In this document: in pieces, positions 47,431-59,270 of the stretch | How the letters are laid out: every line of letters starts with the position of its first letter | Numbering within the stretch: position 1 is the stretch's first letter | NCBI RefSeq assembly: GCF_042767895.1 | Contig: NC_091578.1 | Coordinates: forward strand, 31,534,387-31,598,386 | Origin: Penaeus vannamei | Taxonomy: Eukaryota; Arthropoda; Malacostraca; Decapoda; Penaeidae | DNA: 64,000 bases | Direction of reading: 5' to 3' | Position numbers and translations under genes: made by a program | Notes under the pieces: generated by a model | The model's input: the letters and a program-made list of their open reading frames with translations, nothing else | Database searches by the model: none | Told to the model about the DNA's origin: nothing

Positions 47431-47980
47431 CCCTCATTATCCCTATCAGACTAGCCGCTAATAGGACCAGCAGATTCGCCCTCAAGATTATGGCCATTTT
47501 CCTCTCTTCTCGTCTCATCTCTTCACTTCCTTTCTTTATTAATCATCCTCCTCTTTACATTTTTTTCTCTCTCCTCTGTTAAATCGTCTATTTCTAAAAA
47601 AAAAAAATATCCTTCTTTAATTTCTTTTTTTTATTTTTCTTCTTTAGTGCCTTTCCCTTTCTCAATTTTCTTTTTATAATTCTTCTCCTCTTATTTTATG
47701 GTAATTAGCTTTTGTTTCGGGTGGAGGCGGCGGCTAGGGGAGGGGGGGGGAGGGGGAGGGGGAGGCAACCACGGTCTTCGTGTTTTGTTTACATTTTTTT
47801 TTTTAGATCACCTTTCTCGTTTTTTTTCTTTCTCTCTCTCTCTCTCTCTCTCTTTTATTATGCTGCTCGCTGAGTGTTCTGTTTCTTTTTTTTCACTGTC
47901 CTAATAATTTTTCCTTTTATTTTCATTGAAGTAGATATTTCATCGTCTTCATTTCACCGCTGTAATATTCCTGGATTCTC
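47431..47980. other. T-rich, mostly non-repetitive spacer
   Basis: Unique sequence with T homopolymer patches and a G-run cluster (47735-47765). No gene seen. Confidence 0.7.

Positions 47981-48072
<92 letters not shown>
47981..48072 (+). repeat. (CT)n microsatellite, about 92 bp
   Basis: Uninterrupted CT dinucleotides. Confidence 0.97.
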
Positions 48073-48076
<4 letters not shown>

Positions 48077-48720
48077 CTTCTTCTCCCTCAATTCTCCCTC
48101 TCCGTGTTTCCATCCCCGCTTCACCTTCCTAATACTTTTTTCTTACTTTCACCGTCCTTCATATTAACTATTCTTTTTTTTATCGTTTCCCGCCTTTATT
48201 ATCTTCTCTTTCTTTCTCTCTATTTTAGCATCCTTGGAAAAATACTGAAGACAGAATCGTCACGAAATAGGAAGTAAGGGTGAGAAAGCGGGAAGGGGGA
48301 GAGGAGAAGAGAGGAAAGGGAGAGAGGGGAAAAGAAGGGGAAGTAGAGAGAAGGATGATAGGGAGAGGAGAGGGAGAGAGATAGAGAGAGAGAGAGATAG
48401 ATAGAGATCGATAGATAGAGATAGATAGAGAAAAAAAATAAATAAAAAGCAGAGGTACAGAGAACCAATAAGAAGAAAAGAGAGAGAGAGAGAAGAAAGT
48501 CAAGCAGAAGAAGAACGAGACGGATTAGGGAGAAGAGAGAGAATAAAAAAAAAAAAAAAAAAAAACAAGGGAGGGAGAAGAGTATGATGGGGGTTATTGT
48601 GTACTGTGGGGGGATGGGGGGAGGGTGAGGGGGAAAAGAGGGGGGTGGGGGAAGGTGAAGGGGAAAGGAGAGATGAGGGGGATGGGGGGAGTAAGAAATA
48701 ATTATCAGAAGCACCACAAT
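48073..48720. repeat. T-rich spacer, then impure purine tract
   Basis: To 48240 the sequence is T-rich and unique. Then GAGAGGGAGAG and GATAGATAGAGA sequence follows, with a 20-nt poly-A near 48546 and a G-rich end. Confidence 0.78.
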
Positions 48721-49130
48721 TAACCTTCCCGATTTACGGCCACGTGGGCGGCGGTGGGCGCGCCGTGGCGGGGATCAAGCGTTAACTTAGCGAGCGAAGG
48801 ATCGAGGGCGGGCACAAACTACATCCCACGCCCATGAATTGTGGTAGCGCGGTGCGTGCGGGCGTGCGGGCGTGTCACGTGGGCGGCGAAGATGAACGCC
48901 AAACCGAACGAGCGGGCGTGAAGGAAGAGGAGGAGGGGCTGAAATGCATCCGTGGGCGTCGTGGGTGGCTCGTTATGCGCCCACGGATGTTACCTGGTGA
49001 AGTGAGGGTTGTCGGATTGTCAGGTCGTCGGGATAGGGGGTAGGGGGGGTAGGGTGCCAGGTACGACTACCCGGACTAATAGCAGGTTGTCGTGTCTGGT
49101 CAGTGTGTCACCTTACGCAGTTTTTTTCAT
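48721..49130. other. CpG-rich island with repeated CACGTGGGCGGCG
   Basis: About 400 bp of GC- and CpG-rich unique DNA. The 13-mer CACGTGGGCGGCG, an E-box joined to a GC-box-like sequence, occurs at 48741-48753 and 48876-48888. It could hold a promoter or non-coding exon; nothing in it translates to a recognised protein. Confidence 0.6.
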
Positions 49131-49400
49131 TATTTTTCTCTTTTCATTAAGTAGTCTTTTCATTTCTCTTATTCCCATTCGTTCTCTCTCTAAGAAAAAA
49201 AAAATAAAATAAAAGGAAAATAATAATAATGAAAAAAAAAGAACCATAACAAGAAAACAACAACAACAATAACAACAAAAACAAAAGAAGGTGGGAGAGA
49301 GAAAAAGAAGAGAGAGAAAAAAAACAAGACAAAATAGACGAAGAAATAAACGAAGAAATGTAAGAAGAAGAAGAAGAAAGCAACATGAAACAACAAGGAA
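49131..49400. other. T-rich and A-rich spacer
   Basis: T-rich then AACAAC and AAGAAG-rich DNA. No gene seen. Confidence 0.7.
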
Positions 49401-49740
49401 AATGCCCAGCAGAGGCCCGCCCGACGCCCACAACCGCCCAGGACACACACACCGCAGGATCGACCTAAGGACGCCCCTGTCGCAGGACCCCCAGAACCCC
49501 CCTTAATGAACGCCTTCGTCAGCCGCCGCCAAGGAACCCGACAAGCCCTTGAGGACCCTAATGACACGGGGGGTGGGGAGGGGGGGGTAAGGGTGTCTCT
49601 CCTCTCCCGGTGGTCCCTCAGGTCGCCCACTTCAACCCCTTGTCACGCCCACGAACCACCCTCTAAGTCACCGCGCCGCCCCTGCTAAGTCACCTGACAC
49701 TTGTCGCAGCCCGCCCGCCCGCCCGCCCGCCTGGATTCGG
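49401..49740. other. GC-rich island ending in (CCCG)n
   Basis: About 300 bp of unique GC-rich sequence with CCCG tetranucleotides at about 49711-49733. No recognised coding motif. Confidence 0.6.
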
Positions 49741-50345
49741 CTCTCTTCCTGCCTCTGTTCTTATCTCAAATGTCTATCTCTTTTTTTTTCGTTCTCGATT
49801 TCTTTTTTCTCTTTCTTTCTTTCTTTCTCATTTATTTTGTCATTCCCTTCTGTCTGTCTGTCTGTCTGTCTGTACGTCTCTCTCTCGGTCTCGCCCTCTC
49901 TCCCTCCCCTTCCCTTCCATTCCCTCTCCCCCTCTCTCCCTCTCCCCCCCTTCGATCTCCCTGCCTCCATTATGCCTTAAAAAAACCCTCCTCGCCTCTA
50001 GCAACTTACAGGACGACAAGCTGCTCGTCCCTCTTCCTCCCCTCTCCCCTCCTCCTTCCTCCTTCCCCTCCGTCTCCCCATCCCTTCCCATCCCACTCCT
50101 CCTCCTCCCTCTCCCCCATCCCCGCACCTCCTTCCCTCCTTCTCCCCATCCCTTCCCATCCCCCTCCTCCCTCTCCCCCTTCCCCCGATCCTCCTCCCTC
50201 CTTCTCCCCATCCCCCTCCTCCTCCTCCCTCTCCCCCATCCTCCTCCCTCCTTCCCCTCCTTCTCCCCATCCCTTCCCATCCCCCTCCTCCTCCCCCCAT
50301 CCCCGCACCTCCTTCCCCAAGTCATTAAGCCTTCCAATAAAGAAA
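49741..50345 (+). repeat. T/C tract, then C-rich minisatellite
   Basis: (CTGT)n at about 49851-49872. 50035-50320 repeats CTCCTCCCTCTCCCCCATCC and CCTTCTCCCCATCCCTTCCC blocks about 60 bp apart. Confidence 0.88.
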
Positions 50346-50449
50346 AACAAAACCCTCCGCCATCTTTAACCATCCTCAACCATCTCCTTAAGACGTCCCC
50401 CGCATAACCGCATCTTTCAAGTCCCTCTTTTCTTTCCCTTCTGTAATGT

Positions 50450-50950
50450 CCGAGTGAAAGGACCCTCTTGTGTGTTCCCTGTGGCTCCTTGTAGTTCGCT
50501 GTAGTGTGCCCTGTAGTTTCTTGTGAGTGCGTTCTAGTTTCTAGCATATCCTCATATATAGTGACATATTCCCTGGTAGTTCGCTGTAGTGCGCCCTGTA
50601 GTTTCTTGTGAGTGCTTTCTATTTTCTTGCGTGTCCTTATATAGAGTTGCTTGTATTCCCTCGTAGTTCGCTGTAGTTATATGTACTTTCTTGTAGTGTG
50701 CTCTACTTCCTTGCATATTCTTACATACAGTTACTTGTATTCCCTCATAGTTCCCTCCAGTTCCTTGTAGCTTGTTCTATTCCTCTGTATTTCCCTTGTA
50801 GTTCCTCACAGTTCCCTCCAGTTCTCTGTAGTTTATTCTATCCCACTGCATATCCTTGTATTCCCTCACAGTTCCCTCCAGTTCTCCGTAGTTTCTTCAA
50901 CTCCTCTGCATTTCCTCGTAGTCCCTCCCACTTCCTCGCCGTTCGCTTCA
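50450..50950 (+). repeat. Minisatellite switching from 85-bp to 60-bp units, TAGTTCGCTGTAG core
   Basis: GTAGTTCGCTGTAGT starts near 50491, 50576 and 50663 (about 86 bp apart). The related CAGTTCCCTCCAGTT then recurs near 50748, 50809, 50869 and 50929 (about 60 bp apart). CTTGTGAGTGC and TCTTGCATATCCTTATAT fill the longer units. Confidence 0.9.
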
Positions 50951-51248
50951 GACCGTTCCCTCGCCGTTCCTCAGAGCCAGCGCCCAGGGAGTCCCTCGCA
51001 GCCGTAACGAGCAGCGCAGCCGAGGATAGAGCCATAAAGCGTGTAGGGCGAGCACGACTGCTAAGTGGTGTTGCCCCGGCCGCTCGTGCAATACATCGCC
51101 GCAACAATGAGCAGGCTGTATGGACTGTAATAGGAGACTACAGCAATTTCGTGTCGGTCGGGACGCTCTCCTACAGCGCACGGGCCTGAAGAAGGGTTTT
51201 CTCCAAGCGGGTGTATCGGTTGCTGATTTAGTGGCCGCGCGGGGGTAA
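50951..51248. other. Non-repetitive island
   Basis: About 300 bp of unique sequence with moderate GC. Open on both strands for 60-100 codons, but no domain or splice-bounded exon of a known family could be recognised. Confidence 0.6.
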
Positions 51249-51765
<517 letters not shown>

Positions 51766-52320
51766 ACAGACTGGCCCGAGTACTACGACCCGCCAGAGCC
51801 CCGCACAGAGGAGATTCTTTCTTCTTCCAAGGAATTGTTTACGCAACTTAACTCCCCCCCCCTTAACCCCCTCCCCCTCCTCCCCCCCTCCCCAACTTAC
51901 TCCCCCCCACCCCCACCCCCCCTCCAACGACCAGTACCGCTTCTTAAAGGTTTACGACAGGCTCCCCCCCCATCTGCCCCTATGACTGACCCCGGACCTA
52001 CGACCCCAAACCTACGACCCCTTAGATCAGTGCACCTCCCGAACGACCCTTCTTAAACGACTCCTCGAGACGACTCCCCGCCCCCCCCCCCCACCCCTTC
52101 ATTCATTCACACTTCTTGGGGGGGGGGGAGGGGGGAAACTTTCTGAACTTCTCGAACCATCGGCGGGAGATGGAAATGGGGGGGGGGGGGAAAGGAAAAT
52201 AATCTACGCTATTTTTTTTTTTTTTTTTTTTTTGGGGGGGAGGCATGTTTACGTCGATTTGTGGGGTGTGTGTGGGGGGGGGGGGAGGCATGTTTACGGG
52301 AGGGGGGCGGGGACGTCTGG
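51766..52320. other. Homopolymer-rich spacer
   Basis: C-rich DNA (51855-52095), G runs (52118-52132, 52178-52190), a T homopolymer of about 23 nt near 52212 and further G runs. A CCTACGACCCC-like unit is duplicated near 51998 and 52013. No gene seen. Confidence 0.75.
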
Positions 52321-52860
52321 GATTCGTCTCTTCTCCTTCGCCTTGTCCTTCTCTTCATCTGTCTATCTCCGTCTTCTCATTATGATTTTCATTATCATAA
52401 TTACATTACTATTTCTTTTTTCATCCTCCTTCATCTTCACTTTCTTCTTCTTTCTTTTTCCCTTCTTCTCATTCTCCCTCGCTTTCCCCCTCCCCACCTC
52501 CCCTCCCTCCTCACCTCCCTCCCCTACCTCCTCCTCTTCCCCCCCCTCCTCACTCTTCCCTCCTCCCATCCTCACCCCTCCCCACCTTCCAATCCCCCCT
52601 CACCCTCTCCTCCTCCCACCAAAGACTACCGAACCGGCGCCCCTCCCCCTTTCCAGATATCAGCTGTCACCGCCGCCGGCCACGCCCCCCGACAGCCCCC
52701 GTCGGCGAGCGCGCAATCACACCCGAACAAAGAACCGACACCCGCCTCGAGACGGGTCCGCCGACAGCCGCAATCGGCGACACTGGTCCGCAATAGAACC
52801 GAAGGGCGAGGGAGGGAGAAGCGGGCGTGCAAAAAAAAGGGGGGGAAAAGGGAGAAAAAA
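52321..52860. other. Pyrimidine-rich spacer and GC-rich island
   Basis: CTTCTTC and CCCTCC sequence to 52620, then about 190 bp of unique CpG-rich DNA (52625-52815). No recognised coding motif. Confidence 0.65.
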
Positions 52861-53330
52861 ATGTGGTGGAGGAGGGTGGTGGAGGGTGGTGGTGGTGGAT
52901 GGTGGTGATGGAGGGTGGAGGAAGGGGAAGGAGTGGTGGAGGTGGAGGAGGGTGGTGGAGGAGGGTGGGGAAGGGGTGGAGGAGGTTGGGGGAAGGGGTG
53001 GTGGAGGTGGTGGGGGTGGTGGAGGGTGGGGGAGGTGGAGGAGGGTGGGGGAAGGGGTGGTGGAGGAGGGTGGTGGTGGAGGAGGGTGGGGAAAGGGGTG
53101 GAGGAGGTTGGGGGAAGGGGTGGTGGAGGAGGGTGGTGGTGGAGGAGGGTGGGGGAAGGGGTGGTGGAGGAGAACGAGGAGGAGGAAGAAGGTGGTGAAA
53201 GAGAAGGAGGAGAAGGGGGAAGCGGCAGAGGAAGTAGAGGAGACAAGAAGACGAAGAAGTAGTGTCAAGGAGAAGACGAAGAAGAAGAAGAAGCATTAAT
53301 AGAAGAGAAGATAGAGCAGAAAGTAAAAAA
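52861..53330 (+). repeat. GGTGGAGGAGGGTGGTGG minisatellite
   Basis: GGTGGAGGAGGGTGG(G/T)G units with GGGAAGGGGTGGTGGAGG. A block of about 70 bp near 53050 is repeated near 53120. It grades into GAAGAAGAAG after 53170. Confidence 0.93.
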
Positions 53331-53585
53331 AAAAAAAAGAGAGAGAGAACGAGACAAAACCAGAGATAAAAAAAAGCAGCCGCAGCGAAGAAGCCCCCCG
53401 GGAGCCGCTTCTCGTCGACGGAGAGATATTCCCATAGAGCCGAGAGACGACCCCCGCCACCCCCGCCACCCTCGCTCGGTCGGTCGGTCGGTCGGTCGGG
53501 TCGGTCGGTCGGTCGGGTCATCGTCATCCCTTCCCCGGCGTGAGATGACGTCCGGAGATGAGATGCTCGGCGGAGGGCCACGCTT
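53331..53585. other. Unique island with (CGGT)n
   Basis: CGGT tetranucleotides at about 53477-53518, with one extra G twice, inside GC-rich unique sequence. Confidence 0.75.
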
Positions 53586-54025
53586 GGTCACCTCATCCCC
53601 CCCCCTCCTCCCCTCATCACCACCCCTCCCATCATCACCCCCTCCCTTCATCTTCCTCTATCTCCCCCTCCCCTCATCTTCCTCTATCTCCTCATTCTCC
53701 TCAGCCTGTCTCATGTGCTTTCTTATTATTATTCTCTTTCTCCTCTCCTTCTTCCTCTCACCCGTCGGATGTGGCTTCTTCTTCTTCTTCTTTTTCTTCT
53801 ACTTCTTCATTCTTCTTACTCTTCTGTTTCTTCTATTTTTCTCCTTCCGTTTCTTCTACTTCTACTTCTTCATCTTCTTCCTTCCTCCTCTTCTTCCCCT
53901 CCTCCCTTTCCCCACGTTCTCTCCTCCCCACATACCTCCCCTCTCCTTACCTCTACCCCACCTCACCCCACATACCCTCCCCCCTTACCCCCACATGCCC
54001 CTCCCCCCCATCCCCACATACCACG
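53586..54025 (+). repeat. Pyrimidine tract with CTTCATCTTCCTCTATCTCC
   Basis: A CCTCATCTTCCTCTATCTCC-like unit occurs twice (near 53648 and 53678). TTCTTCTTC sequence and CCCCACATACC units follow. Confidence 0.85.
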
Positions 54026-54690
54026 TCTTGTTCTTCACTTTCTTGAATTTTGTGACAGAAGTCTTTCTTACATTCTCTCTCGTACAAGCACTTTCCAATT
54101 GCTTTACCTGAACTTAAACCGATAATCATAATCATTAAGAATATCTCAGGTAACAGTAGCAGGAGTAACAGTACCAATATTTGTGTTATATATTACCCAC
54201 CATCATTTTTCAATAGGATGATTATCATTATTCTCACCATCATCATTATCATTAGGGCTGGCGTCTCATTTTCACCATTTTTGGGTCATTCTGTTTATAA
54301 AAAAAAAAGCTTGATGCAGTCACTGTGACCTGATGGCTTAGAACCAGTCAAGCTGCCATTTTTTTTTTTTTTTAGAATTTTCTTTTTTCTTTTCTTTTTT
54401 TCTTTCTCCTTTAAGATTCAGGTGCGACATCCACTTTGCATAAAACATATTCTTCGATTACTTTTATGAAAATCCGAGACGCAGACAGACAGGTATAGCT
54501 CCAAAAGCAGAAGAACGAAGAAAAAAACAAGAAAAAAAGTAAGAAAAAGAAAAAAACACTCAAAAAAAAAAAAAAATACGTTAGTTTTTTTCCCGCCCGG
54601 TCTTTGAATAAACTGAACACAGCGTCTGCAATTTACGATATCAAACGCGAGCGAAAGAACGGCGAATGTCTTTTTTTTCCGTTTTTTTAT
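54026..54690. other. AT-rich non-repetitive island, about 650 bp
   Basis: Repeat-poor, with a 7-bp inverted repeat AGCTTGA/TCAAGCT (54308-54314 with 54348-54354). The perfect hairpin GTCAC-T-GTGAC lies inside it at 54319-54329. No gene seen. Confidence 0.65.
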
Positions 54691-54803
54691 TTTATTTATT
54701 TATTTCTCTCTCTATTTCTTTCTTTATTTCTCTTTCTTTCGAACTCTCTCTCTCTCTCTCTTTCTCCTAGTCTTTCTTTCTCTCTCTCCTAGTCTTTCTT
54801 TCT

Positions 54804-54834
<31 letters not shown>

Positions 54835-54876
54835 CTAGTCTTTCTTTCTCTCTCTCCTAGTCTTTCTTTTTCTCTC

Positions 54877-54936
<60 letters not shown>

Positions 54937-54985
54937 TCCCTCTCCCTCTCCCTCTCCCTCTCCCTCTCTCTCACTCTCTTTCTAA
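54691..54985 (+). repeat. (CT)n cluster with CTCCTAGTCTTTCTTT units
   Basis: CTCCTAGTCTTTCTTT appears four times (about 54763, 54787, 54834 and 54857). (CT)n and CTCCCT hexamers follow. Confidence 0.93.
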
Positions 54986-55285
54986 CCCAAGACGCGGAAA
55001 AGACCACGCAACGAGACGCCAAGACGCGATCAACACCATCCCCGTAACCACGACAAGTCGCCGCCGACAAGAACAACGACAACGAACCGAATCGCTTTAC
55101 CATACGCCTTGACGAACGACCCCGCCGCTGCCACAGGAAATGCCAAGAAGGTCTCAACAGAACTACTCATGTCTTTGGAGATGCTGGGTCGTGCTCTCAC
55201 GTCGATTCTTCGGTGAGGAAGTGTTAGTCCTCCGCCATCTTGAGAAGGACGATTAGGTTGGGGAAGAAGTGGCACAGGAATTGTT
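54986..55285. other. Non-repetitive island
   Basis: About 300 bp of unique sequence. No recognisable coding motif. Confidence 0.6.
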
Positions 55286-55635
55286 TTTTTTTTAATTATT
55301 CTTCCTTTCTTTCTTTTTTTCTTCTTTCTTTTTCTTTTGTTTTCTTCTTTGTTTCTTTTGTCTTCTTCTTTGTTTCTCTTTCTTTCTTTCTTTTGTCTTC
55401 TTCTTTGTTTCTTTTTCTTTCTTTCTTTTGTTCTTGTTTCTTTCTTCCTTTTTTCTTCCTTCTTTATTTTCTTTCTTTCTATCCTTCTTCTTTCTTTCTT
55501 CTTTTATCAACTTTTTCTTATTCTGAGAACGACCCTGGGAAAGAAAAGTCATCGCTTTACGAACGACTGCCTTAGGACGACCACTCGACGACCCTTCAGA
55601 GGCTCCACGACCTGATTATCAAACCATCACTGGAC
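55286..55635 (+). repeat. (CTTT)n / TTCTTTGTTTC tract, then short unique stretch
   Basis: TTTGTCTTCTTCTTTGTTTC occurs twice (about 55357 and 55393) within CTTT sequence to 55510. Unique sequence follows to 55635. Confidence 0.88.
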
Positions 55636-56085
55636 AGAACACGGGGGGAGGGGGAAGGGGGAGGGAGGAAAGGGTGGGGGAGGGGGAGGGAGGAAAGGGT
55701 GGGGGAGGGGGAGGGAGGAAAGGGTGGGGAGGGGGAGGGAGGAAAGGGTGGGGAGGGGAGGAAAAGGGTGGGGGAGGGAGGAAAAGGTGGGGGAGTGGGG
55801 TGTAGCGGGGGGAGGTCGAGGGAAGAAGATAACGGGGGAGGGGGAGGGAGGAAAAGGTGGGGGAGTGGGGATGTAGAGGGGAGGTCGAGGGAAGAAGATA
55901 ACGGGGAGGGGGAGGTAGAGGGGGGAAAGAGGAGGGGGAGGTAGAAAGGGAAAGGGGAGGGTGAGGTAGAGGGGGAAAGGGGAAGGAGAAGGGGGGTAGA
56001 GGTGTAGGAGGGGGAGGTAGAGGGGAAAGGTGAAGGAGAAGGGGGGTAGAGGTGTAGGAGGGGGAGGGGGAGGGGACAAGACTCC
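55636..56085 (+). repeat. G-rich minisatellite, GAGGAAAGGGTGGGGGAGGG core
   Basis: Regular 32-bp copies to 55760. A 70-bp block containing GGTCGAGGGAAGAAGATAAC is then duplicated (near 55816 and 55887), and GGGGGAGGTAGAGG units run to 56080. Confidence 0.93.
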
Positions 56086-56195
56086 GTCAAAAAAAAAAAA
56101 AAAAAAAAACGCATCATGTCGGCCCTTTGTGTGTGTCTTTCACTGGTTTATTTTGTTTTCTTTTCGGGGATTTTATGATACCTACGCAAAGTGGA
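56086..56195. other. Poly-A and short unique island
   Basis: A 20-nt poly-A near 56090, then about 85 bp of unique sequence. Confidence 0.7.
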
Positions 56196-56600
56196 GGGGG
56201 GGGGGGGAAGGGGAAGGAGAGGAGGAGGGGGAGAGGAGAGGAGAGGAGAGGAGAGGAGAGGAGATGAGGAGAGGAGAGGAGAGTAGATGAGGAGAGGAGA
56301 GGAGAGGAGAGGAGAGGAGAGGAGAGGAGAGGAGATGAGGAGAGGGGGGAAGGGAGGGAAGGGAAAGGGGGAAGAAGGGAGGAGAGGAGAGGAGAGGAGA
56401 AGAGAGGGGGGGAAGAGAGGAAAGGGAAGAAGCCCAAAGGAAGAGAAGGAGATCTGGGAAAGGAGAAGAATGGAGGACACTCGAAGGGAAGAGCAGGGAG
56501 AGAAAGGAAAGGAGAAAGGGAGAGAGAAAGGGGAGTGAGAGTACCGGGGAAGGGGAAGAGGAGGGGAAGGGGGAAGGGGGGGGGGAGAAGAACACGAGCC
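56196..56600 (+). repeat. (GGAGA)n purine tract
   Basis: GGAGA pentamers at 56230-56345, then GGAAGGGAGGGAAGGG and other impure purine DNA. Confidence 0.95.
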
Positions 56601-57140
56601 TCAAATCCTCTCTTCTAACTTAAAAGGACTCCCATAGCCAAAAGGACAAAAGGAACTTACATCCCTCTCCCCCCTCCTCCTTCTCCCCCACCCTACCCCT
56701 CCCCACGAGGTCACTCCGCCCCAGCAATAACTTTTATGTTCCCCTTCACCCCCTCCCCCTCCTTCACCCCCACCCCCCACCCCATCCTTGTAAAAGCCAG
56801 GACAGTGTTTCCTTTCACGGGGAATTAGTCTATGCTTCCTTAAGGTCGGCTACGGTAGCCCTCCCCGCTTCGAACGATAGGCTACGATAGACTACGGTGG
56901 GCCTCTTCTTCCTCTTCATCCTCTTTTGTTCGTATGTCCCCCTCCCCCCTCCCTTTCCCCTTTCCCCCTTCCCCCTCCCTTCTGTGCTTTTCCATTTGCC
57001 TCTTTCTCGCTGTTTCCTTCTCGTCGCTTTCTGAATGTCTCGTTCCCTCTGCTCTCCTCCTCCTTTTTCTTCTTATATCCTCTTCTCCTATTCCTCTTTC
57101 CCCCCTTCCTCCTTTCTCCATCTCCTTCTTCTTTTTCTCC
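56601..57140. other. Mixed unique and C-rich spacer
   Basis: Unique stretches at 56600-56660 and 56790-56920 between CCCCACCCC and CCCCTTCCCCC tracts. No gene seen. Confidence 0.7.
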
Positions 57141-57300
57141 TATTATCATTATTATTATCATCATTATAATTATTTATTATTGTTATCATTATCATTATTA
57201 TCATCATTACTATTATTATCCTTATTATTATTATCATTATTATTATTATTCCTCCTCCTCTTCCTCCTTCTTCTCCTCCTCCCCCTCGACTTCTCGCCTT
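57141..57300 (+). repeat. (ATT)n / (CTT)n cluster
   Basis: TTATTA and ATCATT units to 57250, then CCTCCTCTT. Confidence 0.93.
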
Positions 57301-57640
57301 ATTCTCCGCCCGTCAGAACGGTGAACACACTTCGTTATTTATTAGAAAGAGAAAACAAAACATGGATAAAAGAAATTAAAGAATATACTCCTCCTCCTTC
57401 CTCCCTTCCTTCTTTCTTTCTCTCTCTCTCTTTTTGACACATCTTTCTCCGCTCGCTTATTTCTCCCTGTGACAATCGCCCCAACATTTCGGCGCACTTA
57501 ACGGCCTCATCCGGGATTCGACAGCAACTCGCCCCGAGAACGGCCTCCCAGACACCAACCGGCTAGTTCGCTTCCTTCTTCTCTCTTAATTTGCGTCTGA
57601 TTGTTCGTTATCATTTTCTTTTTCCTTTCTCTCTCCGTCT
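57301..57640. other. Non-repetitive island
   Basis: About 300 bp of unique sequence with a short CTTT tract near 57415. No recognised coding motif. Confidence 0.6.
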
Positions 57641-57692
57641 CCGTCTCTCTCTCTCTCTATTTCCTTCTCTTTCTCTATTTCCTTCTCTCTCG

Positions 57693-57738
<46 letters not shown>

Positions 57739-58120
57739 ATCTCTCTCTCTCTCTCTCTCCACTTTTTCTCCCTATCTCCTTCCCCGAACGTCTATCTCCT
57801 CTGCTTCTACCCCTACTTACGCCTACCACTCCTCTCTCTCCACCTTTTACCCTATACCCATCCACAGCCCCATCCTACCCTTTACCCCTACTCTCCAACT
57901 CTACCCTCCACCCCACCCCTTCGCCCTTACCCAACCTCCCCCTCCCCTTCTAACCCTACCCTCCACCCCACCCCTTCGCCCTTAACCAACCTCCCCCTCC
58001 CCTCCAACCCTTCCCCCCTCCAACCCTTCCCTCCACCCCCACCCCTTCACCCTTACCAAACCTCCCCTCCCTCTCCACCCCCCACCTTCCACCCTCACCC
58101 CTTCCGTCCTTCCCTCTACA
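57641..58120 (+). repeat. (CT)n, then C-rich minisatellite CCACCCCACCCCTTCGCCCT
   Basis: (CT)n at about 57696-57760. From 57880 CCCTCCACCCCACCCCTTCG followed by CCCTTA(A/C)CCAACCTCCCC repeats three times (about 57907, 57959 and 58030). Confidence 0.92.
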
Positions 58121-58440
58121 ACATAAGGTTGACTCTACCCCCCCACCCCCACCCTTCTTCCCTCCGTCGGCCGAGGGAGCGAGAGGCCCCTGGCACAGAC
58201 GCGGCGAGGCATCTGCTGGGTCCTCCTTCTGCTGCCGGATGGGAACGAGGGAAGGGCCGCCGCCATTCGTTCTGAGAGATTACCACTCGTTCAGATCCGA
58301 CACGTGTTAATCGGCCCACTCCCTCTTCCTCTCTTCCCCCCCCCCCCTTAGCTCCTCTCTTCTCCGTGTCCTCGTCCCATTTCTCCCTTCCGTTCTATCC
58401 TCCGTGACATCCCTTATCTCCCCCTCTCCCTATTAAAAAG
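58121..58440. other. GC-rich non-repetitive island
   Basis: About 200 bp of unique CpG-containing sequence (58160-58320) flanked by C-rich DNA. No recognised coding motif. Confidence 0.6.
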
Positions 58441-58680
58441 AAAGAAAAGGAAAGAAAGAAAGAAAGAAAAATAAACTTTTAATTCCTTCACCCTCCTCTT
58501 TTCTTCGTCATTCTCCAATTCCTTTTCTCTTCCTTCTCCCTTCCTCTAACCCCCCCTTTTCCTTCCCCCTCCCTTCCATCATAATTCCCTCTCCCTCACT
58601 CCCCCCACTAACCCCCCCCTTCCTCCTCTAAAAGCGAGGCCTAGAAACCAGATGAGACTTTACGAGAGGCTTGTCTTTGC
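58441..58680. other. Pyrimidine-rich spacer
   Basis: Short GAAA tract, then TTCCTTCTCC sequence and about 50 bp of unique DNA. No gene seen. Confidence 0.7.
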
Positions 58681-58905
58681 GGTGTTGTTGTTGTTGTTGT
58701 TGTGGTTGATATGGTTGTTGTTGTTGTTGTTATTATTGTTGTGGTGGTGGTTGATGTTGTTGTTGTTGTTAATGTTGTTGTTATTGTTGTGGCTGTGGTT
58801 GTTGTTGATGTTGTTGCTATTGTTGTTGTGGTGGTTGATGTTGTTGTTGTTGGTGGTGTTCTTGTTGATGTGGTTATGGCTGTGGTTGTTGTGGTTGTTG
58901 TTTTG
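58681..58905 (+). repeat. (GTT)n / (GTG)n trinucleotide tract
   Basis: TTG units with GTGGTGGTTGATG interruptions repeated about three times. Confidence 0.95.
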
Positions 58906-59270
58906 GGAAACACTTCTGAAGCCTTTGTTTGTCTCGGATGTCGGATCTTGGACATTTAACAACTCCTTCGCTCTTTGTTGTTGTCCTTTTTAATCTCATC
59001 TCATTCTTCTCTCTCTCTCTCTCTTCCCCTCCTCCCCCTCCTATCTCACTCCCTCCATCCTCTCCCACTCCCTCCCTCGTCTTTACACTTGCGTCTCTTC
59101 TCCTCCCCTCCCTCCATCCTCCCCTTCATATCCCCTCCTCCCTCCATCCTCCCCTTCCTATTCCCCTCCCTCCATCCTCCTCTTCCTATCTCCCTCCCTC
59201 CCTCCATCCTCCCCTTCCTATCTCCCTCCCTCCATCCTCTCCTCTCCCTCCCTCGTCTTTACATCTCGCG
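58906..59270 (+). repeat. Short unique stretch, then CTCCCTCCATCCTCCCCTTCC repeat
   Basis: 58905-59005 is unique. 59030-59260 repeats CCCTCCATCCTCCCCTTCCT with TATC(T/C)CCTC, about 30-35 bp per unit. Confidence 0.9.

Noticed and set aside
50838..51107. 89-codon minus-strand frame in the 50.95-51.25 kb island
   Set aside because: No recognisable family; the downstream part of the frame enters the 50450-50950 minisatellite.
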